Assembly (NCBI RefSeq): GCF_042646065.1
Contig: NZ_JBHRTA010000060.1
Coordinates: 1-64,000 of the forward strand
DNA: 64,000 nt
From: Parapedobacter deserti
GTDB taxonomy: Bacteria > Bacteroidota > Bacteroidia > Sphingobacteriales > Sphingobacteriaceae
Reading direction: 5' to 3'
The translations under genes and the position numbers were made by a program. A model generated the notes under the pieces. It ran no database searches, was not told the DNA's origin, and saw nothing but the letters and a program-made list of their open reading frames with translations. Positions within the stretch are counted from its first letter, which is position 1; each line of letters begins with the position of its first letter. Positions 33,029 through 41,882 of the stretch are shown here, one piece after another.

Positions 33029-36000
33029 TTAAAAACGAACTGCCGTGGAAAAGGAAACTGATCTCGCAAATGGATAATCGATGCCCCGTTCATTCTTGAT
33101 CGTTGAAATATGGAAAATATCGTTCATATAGACCCTGAGGGTGATGGACGAGGCGCGGATATTTTTTAACCACGCCGCAGTCGTAGTCTCATAGCCCAAT
33201 GAAAAAGACTCACCGATCAGCATGTCGTTGTCCACGACAAATCTCGATGACATCGGCGTGTATTCTGTTCTCGATATAGCTTTAAACCGGGCTTCATCCC
33301 CGGGCTGTTTCCAGCGATCGTAAAGTGCCCGCTTATCCTGGTTCAGGGCAACTCCCCTTAGGGATATATTTTCAACTTTCTCATAAAGCGTTTGCATGAA
33401 AGCTTGGCCGCCTACCCGGTACCTCAGATTGACCGAAGCCATAATCCCTCTATAATTGAAAGAGGTGCCGAACACGCCTTCCAGATTTGGATCACTATTG
33501 CCGACAACCGTCTCGTCCCGGAAATTGTGAACAAATGTCTGCTCGCCATTTATATTCAGGAAGATTTCGCGTCCTGTAGCCGGGTCGATACCGACGGATC
33601 TTACAGCCCAGAGATCAGAAGGACTTCCGCCGTCGCGATACCGTGCCAAGTTCCGGCTTCTATTGGCCTCATTGAAACCACTCAATTGGTTTCCGATATG
33701 TTGATATTCCGCTTTCAGCTGACGCATATTCAGATTGACGCGCCAATTAAAAGCTTGACGTCTGATTAGGGCGTAATTCGTGACTAACGTGAAACCACGT
33801 GTCACCTGGGTACCTAAATTCTGCGCCGCCCGCGACACACCAGTAGAGGAGGGGAGTGTTACGAATACCAACAATGGATCGGTCGTCTTCACGAAGTAGT
33901 CGGCATTGATGCGCAAGCGACTGCCAAGGGTCGTTAGGTCAAAACCGATATTGCGATCCAGCGTCGTCTGCCATTGAAGGTTTCTGTTTCCCATATTGTC
34001 AATGATAGTGCTGGCCCCGAACGGGTTACGGTTTTCATTGTTGTATCGGTAGATGCGCATGGAGATGTAATCGTCAAAATTTTGATTACCGGGGTTTCCC
34101 ACAGATCCGCGCAAACGGAGCTGGTCGACCCAAGCCCAATCCTTGATGGCAGATTCATTGTGGATGTTCCAGGCCAGGCCAACTGACCAAATGTTGGAAA
34201 ATTGTCTGGCGGAGCCATAAACAGATGAACCGTCAGATCGCAACGTAGCATCCATCAGATAACGTTGGTCGAAAGCATATCCGAAATTTATAAAGAAACT
34301 GGCGCCGCGTCGTATGGATTCCTGATAGTCGGCGCGCTGCCCTTCCGGATATCCTAACGCGAAATTGGGGTTGGAAAATTCATCATCAATAAATCCACGT
34401 ACCTGATATGCACTTTGCCGTCGCATAGCTTGTTCTAACCGCATACCGGCAACAGCATTCAGCATGTGTCTTTCTGAGAAGAGCTTTCCGTATGTCAAAC
34501 TGAAATCGCCATCATAGTTGAGGTTTTTCCCATTGGATTCGTTGTATCTTCCCCGCTCCAAAACATCGGTCCCTAAGAACTCCGTGTTAAAAGGTGAGCG
34601 GAATATTTCATCATGAGTAGAAATACTACGGATACCGAAGCGGCCACGGATACGTAATGCCTGGATGAGATTCCATTCCATTTCAAAGTTGTTGATAAAC
34701 CCATACGAACCTTGCCGGTTGATATTCAGATTGCTCTGGTTGTACAACGGGCTATATATAGGATCGAATCCCGATTGGGTAGCACTGAAATCCTCCAACA
34801 CCATTTTTATATTGCCAGCCCCGTCGTATTTCCTGTGGTAGGGATTGGCCCTGGAATAATCAGAAAATGGCGAGGTCTCCTTATTGGCCTGAACGTTATC
34901 GATGCTCAAGGAATTGTTCACGGAAAACCTTCCTCTTCTGTACATCAGGCGCACATTTCCATTGGTAACTTGTCTGTCGGATCCTTCCATGACGCCCTGG
35001 GTCATCCCGTGGTTAAAGGAAACGCTGTACCGCAAGCTTGCATCACCGCCTTCTGCGAACAGCGTATGGCGTTGTGTTACAGCAGTGCGGAGCGGTTCGT
35101 TTGCCCAATAGGTGTTTACACCGCGACGTACCTCCTTCAGGCGGTTATAGTAATTGGCTTCATTATTAAGGTTTGCTCCGACAATGATACTCCCTTCGTC
35201 GTTAAGTGCGCCATAGAATCCGGATAAAAGTTCAAACCGGAGCTTCTCTTCCGCATTCATTAAATTGTAGTCGGTGAGATCTGCAAAACTGACACTTCCG
35301 TTCAGGTTGTAATTAATGCGCAGCTGCCCCGGAACAGGCCGTTTAGTTTCGACAACCACAATGCCGTTGGCTGCTTTCGAGCCATAGATGGCGGTAGCAG
35401 CAGCGTCTTTAAGCAAGGTTATGCTTTCCACACGATCCATGCTCAGATCACTGATGATAGCGAGTGTACTTTCGAAACCATCCAGAATGAATAAAGGTTG
35501 GTTGGGGTTGGAACTAAATTCCTCGGTCAACCCAATAACACTACTCTTACCGCGGATTTCGATATCCGGCAATCGGTTGGGGTCAGAGCCGAACTGGTTG
35601 TTGTCTATGATCGCAAAAGATGGATCAAGGGTTTTGAGGCTTTGGAGCACGTTTTGGTTACCTACTACCTGTAGATCTTTTGCTGTATAAGTCGCTGAAG
35701 AGCCCGAAAAGCTTTCCCTTTGGCGTTGGTAGATACCAGTTACCACCACATCTTGGATGGCTTCGACACTCATCGCAAGGGAGACATCGAGCACCTCTTG
35801 GCCATTGTAGCTTATTTCCCGGCCTTCCCTTCCGATTGCGGAAAATAGTAGTGTAGGATTACGTATTTCCTGTGGGACAATAATTCGGTATCTGCCTTTG
35901 TCATCCGTGCCGGCTTGTATATTTTCGCCTTTCACCTGTACGGTCACTCCAGCCAGCGGCTCTTGCGTATCCACAGCCGTGACACGCCCTGTGATCACTC

Positions 36001-36361
36001 GCGGCTGCTGGGCCGCCAATGGCGCATTGGCTATTGTCTCAGTTGTTTTTCTGAAAAGTGATATGGTGTTGTCTTCCAATTCATAAGCAATAGGCTGATC
36101 CACCGTGATCGCATTGAGGAAATCCCGTAGGGGCATGTTGCGGACATCTATCGTAACCGGCCCCGCTTCCTCCATCAGCCGCTTTGAACTGAAAATCGTA
36201 TAGCCGGTCTGGCTCCGGACCGTCTTGATCACGCTTGGAAACGGGATATTCGTTCCCTTGAGCGTAATGCTTTGTGAATAACCGGAAGCGCTGATGCTCA
36301 GCGCTCCGCCAAGAAGCAAAAACATGATGATTCTCATCACTCGTAAAATGCGTTTTTTCAT
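33029..36361 (-). CDS. SusC/RagA TonB-linked receptor with STN domain
   Basis: A 1110-residue outer membrane receptor. Signal peptide to about residue 30, STN domain at about 38-105 (RSQTGYTIFSSKRLMEEAG), carboxypeptidase-regulatory domain at about 122-195, plug at about 215-335 with LFILDGFES and DAAATAIYGSKAANGIVVV, then the barrel ending SVSFSTAVRF with an aromatic last residue. The STN domain lets the receptor signal to the FecR protein encoded upstream, so import is coupled to induction. It is the first structural gene of the locus; the 194-base leader carries an antisense-oriented hairpin. Confidence 0.96.
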   Translation of the reverse strand: MKKRILRVMRIIMFLLLGGALSISASGYSQSITLKGTNIPFPSVIKTVRSQTGYTIFSSKRLMEEAGPVTIDVRNMPLRDFLNAITVDQPIAYELEDNTISLFRKTTETIANAPLAAQQPRVITGRVTAVDTQEPLAGVTVQVKGENIQAGTDDKGRYRIIVPQEIRNPTLLFSAIGREGREISYNGQEVLDVSLAMSVEAIQDVVVTGIYQRQRESFSGSSATYTAKDLQVVGNQNVLQSLKTLDPSFAIIDNNQFGSDPNRLPDIEIRGKSSVIGLTEEFSSNPNQPLFILDGFESTLAIISDLSMDRVESITLLKDAAATAIYGSKAANGIVVVETKRPVPGQLRINYNLNGSVSFADLTDYNLMNAEEKLRFELLSGFYGALNDEGSIIVGANLNNEANYYNRLKEVRRGVNTYWANEPLRTAVTQRHTLFAEGGDASLRYSVSFNHGMTQGVMEGSDRQVTNGNVRLMYRRGRFSVNNSLSIDNVQANKETSPFSDYSRANPYHRKYDGAGNIKMVLEDFSATQSGFDPIYSPLYNQSNLNINRQGSYGFINNFEMEWNLIQALRIRGRFGIRSISTHDEIFRSPFNTEFLGTDVLERGRYNESNGKNLNYDGDFSLTYGKLFSERHMLNAVAGMRLEQAMRRQSAYQVRGFIDDEFSNPNFALGYPEGQRADYQESIRRGASFFINFGYAFDQRYLMDATLRSDGSSVYGSARQFSNIWSVGLAWNIHNESAIKDWAWVDQLRLRGSVGNPGNQNFDDYISMRIYRYNNENRNPFGASTIIDNMGNRNLQWQTTLDRNIGFDLTTLGSRLRINADYFVKTTDPLLVFVTLPSSTGVSRAAQNLGTQVTRGFTLVTNYALIRRQAFNWRVNLNMRQLKAEYQHIGNQLSGFNEANRSRNLARYRDGGSPSDLWAVRSVGIDPATGREIFLNINGEQTFVHNFRDETVVGNSDPNLEGVFGTSFNYRGIMASVNLRYRVGGQAFMQTLYEKVENISLRGVALNQDKRALYDRWKQPGDEARFKAISRTEYTPMSSRFVVDNDMLIGESFSLGYETTTAAWLKNIRASSITLRVYMNDIFHISTIKNERGIDYPFARSVSFSTAVRF

Positions 36362-36436
36362 TAACTTTAACCCTTGGTTTGGATAGTTGGTAATTCTATT
36401 TGCTAAGATGGTGTTGCTTGGTTATCCGGACGACAG

Positions 36437-36474
36437 CAGGGAAGGGCGGACATCCTTTCCTGTTTTTGTCTTTT
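36437..36474 (+). terminator. Plus-strand hairpin plus T run in the susC leader (antisense)
   Basis: CAGGGAAGG (36437-36445) pairs with CCTTTCCTG (36454-36462, one G-U pair on one strand), and TTTTTGTCTTTT follows on the plus strand, opposite to every nearby gene. This is the layout of an intrinsic terminator for an antisense RNA crossing the susC start. No clear plus-strand promoter was found, so it may instead be a leader hairpin. Confidence 0.4.
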
Positions 36475-36555
36475 GGGGATAAATACAACTTGGGGTGTGG
36501 GTAGTTTTTAAGTTTCCATACATTTTGTGTTAGGTTCTAATTTGTTAATTGTTTC

Positions 36556-37779
36556 CTATTTGATCGTTAGTTGCCGCTGCCGGACATCCAAATGATAGTC
36601 TATTTCTGCGACATCCAGCACGCGCAATACGAGGCCGAGGTTCTGGTTTCGGAAGGCGTCGCCCATCAACTCTGCATCAGGGACATTTCGTTCGTAGACA
36701 ATCTCCAGATCATACCACCGGGATAGGTCTTGCATCACCTGCTCAAAGGTCTTATTGTTGAAACTGAATTTGCCATGACGCCAAGCGATCTCATCGTCTA
36801 CAGAAGCGGTTTGCTTGCGAATTTGGCCGTTTATAACCGCCTGTTCACCTGGTTGCTTTAGGAAAACGGGCTTCGTCATTGGAGCGGCTACCTTCACCGC
36901 GCCCGAAACGAGCGTTGTCTTAGTGACCTCTTCATCGTCGTAAGCGGTTATGTTGAATTCGGTGCCCAATACCTGCACGGCCTGCCCTTTCGTGATCACC
37001 CTGAACGGTCGCTTTGCATCCTTGGTAACGGCGAAATATCCTTCACCAGATAGTTCTACAATCCGTAGTGAATCGGTAAATTGGACGGGATAAGTGATGG
37101 TTGATGCCGAATTGAGCCACACCTGAGAACCATCAGAGAGCACCAGCTCGTAAATGCCGCCTCGGGGTGTCGACAATTTCAGTAGTGGGGACGTCCCCAT
37201 GCGAGCGCCCATGTGGTCTGGGCTTGTGAGTATCTGCTTCCCATCGTATCCCGGAATATGAATAGCAGTTCCATCGTAGTAAGTGATTTGATCTCCCACT
37301 TCAATGCCCGACTGTGCCTCACTCAGGTCAATGGTCCTGCCGTTTGGAAGCGTGAGGACAGCTTTATTACCGCCAGGGGCGATGTCGGAAGCGACGTTTC
37401 TTTGACCCTCTGCAGCATGTCTGCTGTTGAGGAGCAACCAAGCGCAGGTTACAGCCAGGATCATTGCAGCGGCGCACATCCACCACGTGGCCGCTGTCGA
37501 AAGCCGGCGGCTTATCTTTCGCGAAGGCCGGCGTTGTGCAGTATCTTGCCGCATGATGTGCCGAGCAAGAGCCTGTGCTACCGCTTCCTCTTCCGCCGGC
37601 AGTACGTGATCATAATCACGAAGTGTGTTGGTCAACCAGGTCGTATCTGCTGCCTTATGTAGCAACGCACGGTTAGCGGGGTGACTATCCGCCCACGAAA
37701 TCAGTTCGTTCTTTTCGTCCGTGGTCAGCTCTCCACCTATATGCTTGCGTAATAGGTAAACGACCTTGCTTCTTTCCAT
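36556..37779 (-). CDS. FecR-family anti-sigma regulator
   Basis: A 407-residue protein: cytoplasmic sigma-binding part 1-95 (with LISWADSHPANRALLHKAADTTWL in pieces), one membrane span at about 97-117, a periplasmic FecR domain at about 135-310 (ISLPNGRTIDLSEA-like strands, VWLNSASTITYPVQF, LSGEGYFAVTKDAKRPFRV, VQVLGTEFNITAYDDE), and a C-terminal STN-like end with FSFNNKTFEQVMQDLSRWYDLEIVYE. It relays ligand binding by SusC to the sigma factor encoded 88 bases upstream. Length and order are typical. Confidence 0.95.
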   Translation of the reverse strand: MERSKVVYLLRKHIGGELTTDEKNELISWADSHPANRALLHKAADTTWLTNTLRDYDHVLPAEEEAVAQALARHIMRQDTAQRRPSRKISRRLSTAATWWMCAAAMILAVTCAWLLLNSRHAAEGQRNVASDIAPGGNKAVLTLPNGRTIDLSEAQSGIEVGDQITYYDGTAIHIPGYDGKQILTSPDHMGARMGTSPLLKLSTPRGGIYELVLSDGSQVWLNSASTITYPVQFTDSLRIVELSGEGYFAVTKDAKRPFRVITKGQAVQVLGTEFNITAYDDEEVTKTTLVSGAVKVAAPMTKPVFLKQPGEQAVINGQIRKQTASVDDEIAWRHGKFSFNNKTFEQVMQDLSRWYDLEIVYERNVPDAELMGDAFRNQNLGLVLRVLDVAEIDYHLDVRQRQLTIK

Positions 37780-37867
37780 ACAATTGGCGTTTTTCAGCTC
37801 TTAAGCTGGTTTCTATTGTATAGAACAGGAAAAGGTGTTAAATCTGTAAGGAATTGTTAAATAAATA

Positions 37868-38461
37868 TTAATTTTTCCACAAATGGGCCTGCAGGAAAAA
37901 GCATAATATAAGCAAACGATTTTTGAAAATCCGCTGAAGTGATCGGACAGCAAGCGATTTATTCAGGTACACTGCATTAGCGGATATACCTAGTTTGGCA
38001 GAAATTTCTTCGACGGAAAGGACTTCTAAGTAGGTCATTTGGAAAACCTGCCGCTGTTTGTCAGGTAATTTTTCAATTTCTCGATAAATGGCTTCAAGCA
38101 GTTCCAGTTCGATGAGCTTCGCCTCCATATCCGGCTCGTTGCTCATCACCTGTTCTGCCTCCAACCGGTGTGCTTCTGTAGAACGGCGTGTGTGCGCTGA
38201 TTGGACATGGTTGATGCATGCATGGCGAGTGACCACATAAAGGAAAGATCGGACATCCGTAAGCGAAGTAAATTTGTGACGTGATTGCCAAAGCTTGACA
38301 AAACCGTCATTGGCGATCTCTTCTGCAGTTTCCTGATCTTTGACTATCGTCCAGGCGAAATACCGCAATGACCGATTATGCAGCTTTATCAGTTGCGTAA
38401 AGGCTCGCGATTTTCCGTGCCGGAAGTCGTCCAACAAATCGGTAGGTTGGGGCTTGCTCAT
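37868..38461 (-). CDS. ECF-type RNA polymerase sigma factor (FecI-like)
   Basis: A 197-residue sigma factor. Region 2 shows LRYFAWTIVKDQETAEEIANDGFVKLWQSR and region 4 shows LPDKQRQVFQMTYLEVLSVEEISAKLGISANAVYLNKSLAVRSL, both read in pieces. In Bacteroidota such sigma factors activate the SusC/SusD genes next to them under control of the FecR partner. It is the first gene of the leftward locus. A 16-base inverted repeat lies 26 bases upstream of its ATG. The C-terminus has a hydrophobic tail (LLILCFFLQAHLW). Confidence 0.93.
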   Translation of the reverse strand: MSKPQPTDLLDDFRHGKSRAFTQLIKLHNRSLRYFAWTIVKDQETAEEIANDGFVKLWQSRHKFTSLTDVRSFLYVVTRHACINHVQSAHTRRSTEAHRLEAEQVMSNEPDMEAKLIELELLEAIYREIEKLPDKQRQVFQMTYLEVLSVEEISAKLGISANAVYLNKSLAVRSLQRIFKNRLLILCFFLQAHLWKN

Positions 38462-38486
38462 TGCAGGATACGAATAACGGGAAAAA

Positions 38487-38502
38487 TTTGATGAAAATCA
38501 AA
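38487..38502. repeat. Short inverted repeat upstream of the FecI-like sigma gene
   Basis: TTTGAT and ATCAAA flank GAAA, giving perfect 6-base arms 26 to 41 bases ahead of the ATG. On the minus strand the distal arm could also be the TTTG of a promoter, but no good -7 box follows. An operator is possible. Confidence 0.35.
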
Positions 38503-38648
38503 TAACCCAACGTGCACATCGGTGGCAGTAAATCAGCCCGCATGTGCGGATCGAATTCAATGGCGGATATATTTCCCCCATAGCCTTGACACCGGGTGGT
38601 ATAAACGTGGGGCGACAACGTTGCTGATTTGTTGCCGCCGGATTACGG

Positions 38649-39518
38649 TCAATAGGTTAATTCATATGCCGCCACTTCATTTTTGAGGAAGGTAGGCACA
38701 ATGACCAAGTTTTTTTCCGGTACGAAGCCGATATCTGCGGTGTTGGATTTTTCAGCCTGTGTGTCCAGAATTACAGTAGTTTCGGTGCCACGGACGAAAA
38801 AAATCTCCCCATGCCATCTGCTGGCCACAAAGGTGCTGTCGTTAAGAATTATCAACCCGTCGCCTCCGGTTACTTCACTGTTGATAACCTCCGGTGTATA
38901 CTGGTCGTCGTTGCTGAATCGCTTCAACCCTTCTCCATCCAGCGCGTACAAAACGCCGTTATGGCATTCGAGTCCGTTTACATTAGGCGTGCTGGATGAA
39001 ACAACGGTATAGTTGCCATCGGTCGTCATGCGGTAGATTTTGCCCGCACGTGTGTCTGAAAAGTACAGCTGGTTGCCGTCCGTGGCCATGTCGTTCAGAA
39101 ATACGGCGTCCTCCACTGGAATGGTCCGCTCAATGGCTGCCGAAGCCACATCGATTATTTTTACTGCGTCAATGTCGGTAACGTATAGCTTGCCATTGAG
39201 CAACGCCATCCCTTTGGGTGCATGAAGATCACCTTCCACCCATCTGAGGTCCCTGATGGTGCCATCGGTGTTCATGATGGAGATGAAACCGTCGTTGTCT
39301 TTTTCCGCAGCTTTGGTGTTGCCATTGGACACATAGATGATATCGGCTTCCGGGTCATATAGTGCTGACTCTGACCCGGTGAATGCGGTGTCCGTTTTCC
39401 ACGAAAGCGTCAATTCGGGTACACCGGAAGCTTCCGGTGTCGTTGTGGTGCCGTTTTGCGAGCCGGTGCATCCCAGCAAAGCTGAGGCGGCTGCGGCAAG
39501 AAAAAATGAATGTTTCAT
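38649..39518 (-). CDS. SMP-30-like beta-propeller lipoprotein
   Basis: A 289-residue protein with a lipoprotein signal (FFLAAAASALLGC, Cys16) and six-bladed propeller repeats such as SALYDPEADIIYVSNG, APKGMALLNGKLYVTDID, LNDMATDGNQLYFSDTRAGKIYRM and VNGLECHNGVLYALDG. It resembles SMP-30/gluconolactonase-type propellers, but the metal ligands cannot be assigned with certainty, so enzymatic activity is open. It lies 24 bases after the rpoN stop and may share its transcript, an odd pairing. Location is the envelope. Confidence 0.8.
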   Translation of the reverse strand: MKHSFFLAAAASALLGCTGSQNGTTTTPEASGVPELTLSWKTDTAFTGSESALYDPEADIIYVSNGNTKAAEKDNDGFISIMNTDGTIRDLRWVEGDLHAPKGMALLNGKLYVTDIDAVKIIDVASAAIERTIPVEDAVFLNDMATDGNQLYFSDTRAGKIYRMTTDGNYTVVSSSTPNVNGLECHNGVLYALDGEGLKRFSNDDQYTPEVINSEVTGGDGLIILNDSTFVASRWHGEIFFVRGTETTVILDTQAEKSNTADIGFVPEKNLVIVPTFLKNEVAAYELTY

Positions 39519-39542
39519 ACTTAGGCGTTTAGTTTATCGTGA

Positions 39543-41018
39543 TTAAAGCTGTTTTCGCAATCGAGCTACAGGTATCCCCATTGCTTCCCGATATTTCGCC
39601 ACCGTGCGGCGGGCGATGGTATAGCCCTTTTCTTTCAATATTTCTGTAAGCTTTTCGTCGGCTAATGGTTTCCGCTTGTTTTCGGTAGATATGCATTCTT
39701 CCAAAATTTTCTTCACCTCCTTGTTGGATACTTCCTCGCCGCTGTCGGTTTGGATTGCTTCAGAGAAGAACGACTTCAAGAGGAACGTGCCGAATTCTGT
39801 CTGTACGTATTTCGAATTGGCCACCCGGGATACGGTGGAGATGTCCATGTCTATACGATCGGCAATATCTTTAAGAATCATCGGTTTCAATTTACGCTCG
39901 TCTGCCGTAAGAAAATACTCGTACTGGTAGTCCATAATGGCATTCATGGTTTTCAGTAGCGTTTGTTGACGCTGTTTGATGGCATCGATAAACCATTTTG
40001 CCGAATCGAGTTTCTGCTTGACAAATTGTACCGCCTCTTTCATCTTCTTGTCCCTTTGGGACGCTTTGTCATAGTGGTCGAACATCTCCTGGTAGGTCCG
40101 GCTTACCCGTAGTTCGGGTGCATTGCGGGCGTTTAGCGTTAGGTGGAGTATACCTTCGTTGTTGGTGATATGAAAGTCGGGGATGATGTGCAATTGCTTT
40201 CCGGCAACCGCACCCGAATCGCCAGGTTTCGGATTCAGCTTAAGTATTTCATTTACAATATCCTTCAATTCGTCCGAAGTGATGTTGAGCGAGCGTTCGA
40301 GCTTGTCATAATGTTTTTTGGTAAATTCATCCAGGTGGTTTTCTACAACGGCCATTGCCTTCTTGATGATCGGGTTGTCCTGATCTTTTTTGCGGAGTTG
40401 GATAAGTAGACATTCCTGAAGACTGCGGGCACCAATGCCTGGCGGATCGAATTCCTGAATGACCTTCAGCATGTCTTCCACTTCGTGTTCCTCCGCGATG
40501 ACGTTTTGGGAAAAGGCCAGGTCATCGATGAGGGATGATATGGGGCGCCTGAGGTATCCGTCGTCATCGAGGCTGCCGATAATCTGCTGTCCGATAAGAA
40601 AATATTTGTCGGACAAGGCTAGAAGATCCAATTGTTGCTGGAGGTTTTCGAAAAACGAATCCTGGATGGCGATGGGGATTTCTTTGCGGTCATCGTCGTC
40701 ATCACTGTTATTGTTCTGACTGGAACCGTAGTCGTTGATATCGTCTGCCTGCAGGTAATCATCTACGTTGAATTCGTCCATCTCGGTCGACTGCTCATTG
40801 TCGCTAAAGCTTTCCTCGTCCGGATCTTTGTCCGGATAATCCTCGGCGGGCTCATTCATGTTGGCAAGGCTGATATCCTCCAATGCGGGGTTCTCTTCCA
40901 GTTCCTCCTTGATGCGTGCATCCAATGATACCGTAGGTACCTGCAGCAACTTAATAAACTGAATTTGCTGAGGGGACAGCTTTTGTAATAGTTTCTGTTG
41001 TAAGGTCTGCTTTAGCAT
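39543..41018 (-). CDS. rpoN: RNA polymerase sigma-54 factor
   Basis: About 491 residues from ATG 41018. The N-terminal activator-interacting region (LKQTLQQKLLQKLSPQQIQFIKLLQ), a long acidic linker (about 50-115, rich in Asp, Glu, Asn), the core-binding region, a helix-turn-helix near 385-410 (DISTVSRVANSKYVQ) and the RpoN box ARRTVAKYRE near the C-terminus are all present. It recognises -24/-12 promoters and needs an ATPase activator. A TATGTTTG box on the minus strand lies 16 bases ahead. A TTG two codons upstream is a less likely start. Confidence 0.97.
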   Translation of the reverse strand: MLKQTLQQKLLQKLSPQQIQFIKLLQVPTVSLDARIKEELEENPALEDISLANMNEPAEDYPDKDPDEESFSDNEQSTEMDEFNVDDYLQADDINDYGSSQNNNSDDDDDRKEIPIAIQDSFFENLQQQLDLLALSDKYFLIGQQIIGSLDDDGYLRRPISSLIDDLAFSQNVIAEEHEVEDMLKVIQEFDPPGIGARSLQECLLIQLRKKDQDNPIIKKAMAVVENHLDEFTKKHYDKLERSLNITSDELKDIVNEILKLNPKPGDSGAVAGKQLHIIPDFHITNNEGILHLTLNARNAPELRVSRTYQEMFDHYDKASQRDKKMKEAVQFVKQKLDSAKWFIDAIKQRQQTLLKTMNAIMDYQYEYFLTADERKLKPMILKDIADRIDMDISTVSRVANSKYVQTEFGTFLLKSFFSEAIQTDSGEEVSNKEVKKILEECISTENKRKPLADEKLTEILKEKGYTIARRTVAKYREAMGIPVARLRKQL

Positions 41019-41033
41019 AATCAATTCACTTCA

Positions 41034-41041
41034 CAAACATA
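41034..41041 (-). promoter_or_regulatory. -7 box of the rpoN promoter
   Basis: CAAACATA on the plus strand reads TATGTTTG on the minus strand, an exact TAnnTTTG, with a predicted start about 11 bases before ATG. A small inverted repeat CGCA-aaata-TGCG (41043-41055) abuts it. No TTTG was seen at the -33 position. Confidence 0.5.
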
Positions 41042-41332
41042 CGCAAAATATGCGAATACCGCCAGTTTTGGCGTGTGCATAAGACAAGTGCTTATGGCAT
41101 GCATGATCCCATCGTGCTGTTTGTATTTCGCCAAATCTTCGTCGGATGCTGTTTGGAAGGCTAAACAAGAGAGTCTTGGCTATTGTTTTGGAATGTGATG
41201 TCTAACCATTCCGGTATTACCGCGTCACTGATGGCGGTATCCCGCGTTGGCGACCCTTTTTCCTTGTCACCGCCATCATTGCGAACAGCAGGTCTGCGGG
41301 AATCCGACTGATGGTTCAGGTCGTGAAACAAA

Positions 41333-41356
41333 AAAGGACACGCTTGAGTGTCCTTT
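41333..41356 (-). terminator. Intrinsic terminator after trxA
   Basis: AAAGGACAC and GTGTCCTTT pair perfectly around a six-base loop. On the minus strand the stem is followed by TTTG and further T-rich sequence (the A run at 41331-41335 on the plus strand). It lies about 45 bases beyond the trxA stop. Confidence 0.8.
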
Positions 41357-41380
41357 ACTGTTTTTCGATGCAATAACGTA

Positions 41381-41418
41381 TTATAGCTGCTTTTTCAGAT
41401 TATAGCTGCTTTTCCAGT
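41381..41418. repeat. 19-base tandem duplication across the trxA stop codon
   Basis: TTATAGCTGCTTTTTCAGA (41381-41399) and TTATAGCTGCTTTTCCAGT (41400-41418) differ at two of 19 positions. The right copy encodes the last residues LEKQL and the stop of thioredoxin; the left copy repeats them just after the stop. Confidence 0.8.
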
Positions 41419-41717
41419 TTGTCCGTCAAAACGGACTTAGGTACCGCGCCGATCTGCTTGTCGACGATCTGCCCACCCTTGAAAAACAGCAATGCTGGAA
41501 TATTGCGGATTCCGTATTTTACCGATATGTCAGGATTGTGGTCTACATTCACTTTACCGATGACGGCCTTCCCGTCATATTCCTTGGCCAACTCTTCCAC
41601 AATGGGGCCTACCATACGGCATGGGCCGCACCATTCTGCCCAAAAATCTACCAATACGGGTTTGTCGGATTGCAATACGACTTGGTCGAAATTGCCGTCT
41701 GTGATTTCTAATGCCAT
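41400..41717 (-). CDS. trxA: Thioredoxin
   Basis: A 105-residue thioredoxin: VDFWAEWCGPCRMVGPIVEEL with the CGPC active site, KVNVDHNPDISVKYGIRNIPALLFF with the cis-proline, and GAVPKSVL. It is the general cytoplasmic disulfide reductant. No signal peptide is present, in contrast to the TlpA proteins of this window. A -7 box 114 bases upstream gives it a leader of about 108 bases. The gene ends in a tandem duplication that repeats its last codons beyond the stop, and a hairpin terminator follows. Confidence 0.96.
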   Translation of the reverse strand: MALEITDGNFDQVVLQSDKPVLVDFWAEWCGPCRMVGPIVEELAKEYDGKAVIGKVNVDHNPDISVKYGIRNIPALLFFKGGQIVDKQIGAVPKSVLTDKLEKQL

Positions 41718-41830
41718 GATGTTAGTTTGTTATGCTTAGAGCCATAAGCCAGCGGCTTGTTGCTTTCAGCGTATGTTACTTCAGTTATTTGCTACTTTTG
41801 CCCAGGCGGCTGATCATCGACCGCCGGCCA

Positions 41831-41838
41831 CAAAGATA
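41831..41838 (-). promoter_or_regulatory. -7 box of the trxA promoter
   Basis: CAAAGATA reads TATCTTTG on the minus strand, an exact TAnnTTTG. It lies between the dnaE stop and trxA and predicts a leader of about 108 bases. No good -33 element was seen. Confidence 0.5.
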
Positions 41839-41882
41839 CGGATCAAATTCTTTGCCACCTATACATTACCGACATTCTGACA

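Larger units (their letters stand above)
41019..41399. other. Intergenic region between rpoN and trxA
   Basis: About 380 bases. From the right it holds one copy of a short tandem repeat next to the trxA stop, the trxA terminator, a stretch with GC-rich partial repeats of GGTATyrCCGCG (about 41213-41255), and the rpoN promoter at its left end. A 70-codon frame on the minus strand (41161-41373) runs through the terminator and resembles nothing known, so I do not call it. Confidence 0.6.

Noticed and set aside
26694..38461. Calling the SusCD locus a polysaccharide utilization locus
   Set aside because: It has no glycoside hydrolase, lyase or esterase; the enzymes present are thioredoxin-like.
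38611..38640. GC-rich near-palindrome after the propeller lipoprotein gene
   Set aside because: The arms have a mismatch and no T run follows on the transcribed strand, so a terminator call is not supported.
41161..41373. 70-codon frame between rpoN and trxA
   Set aside because: It crosses the trxA terminator hairpin and resembles no known protein.
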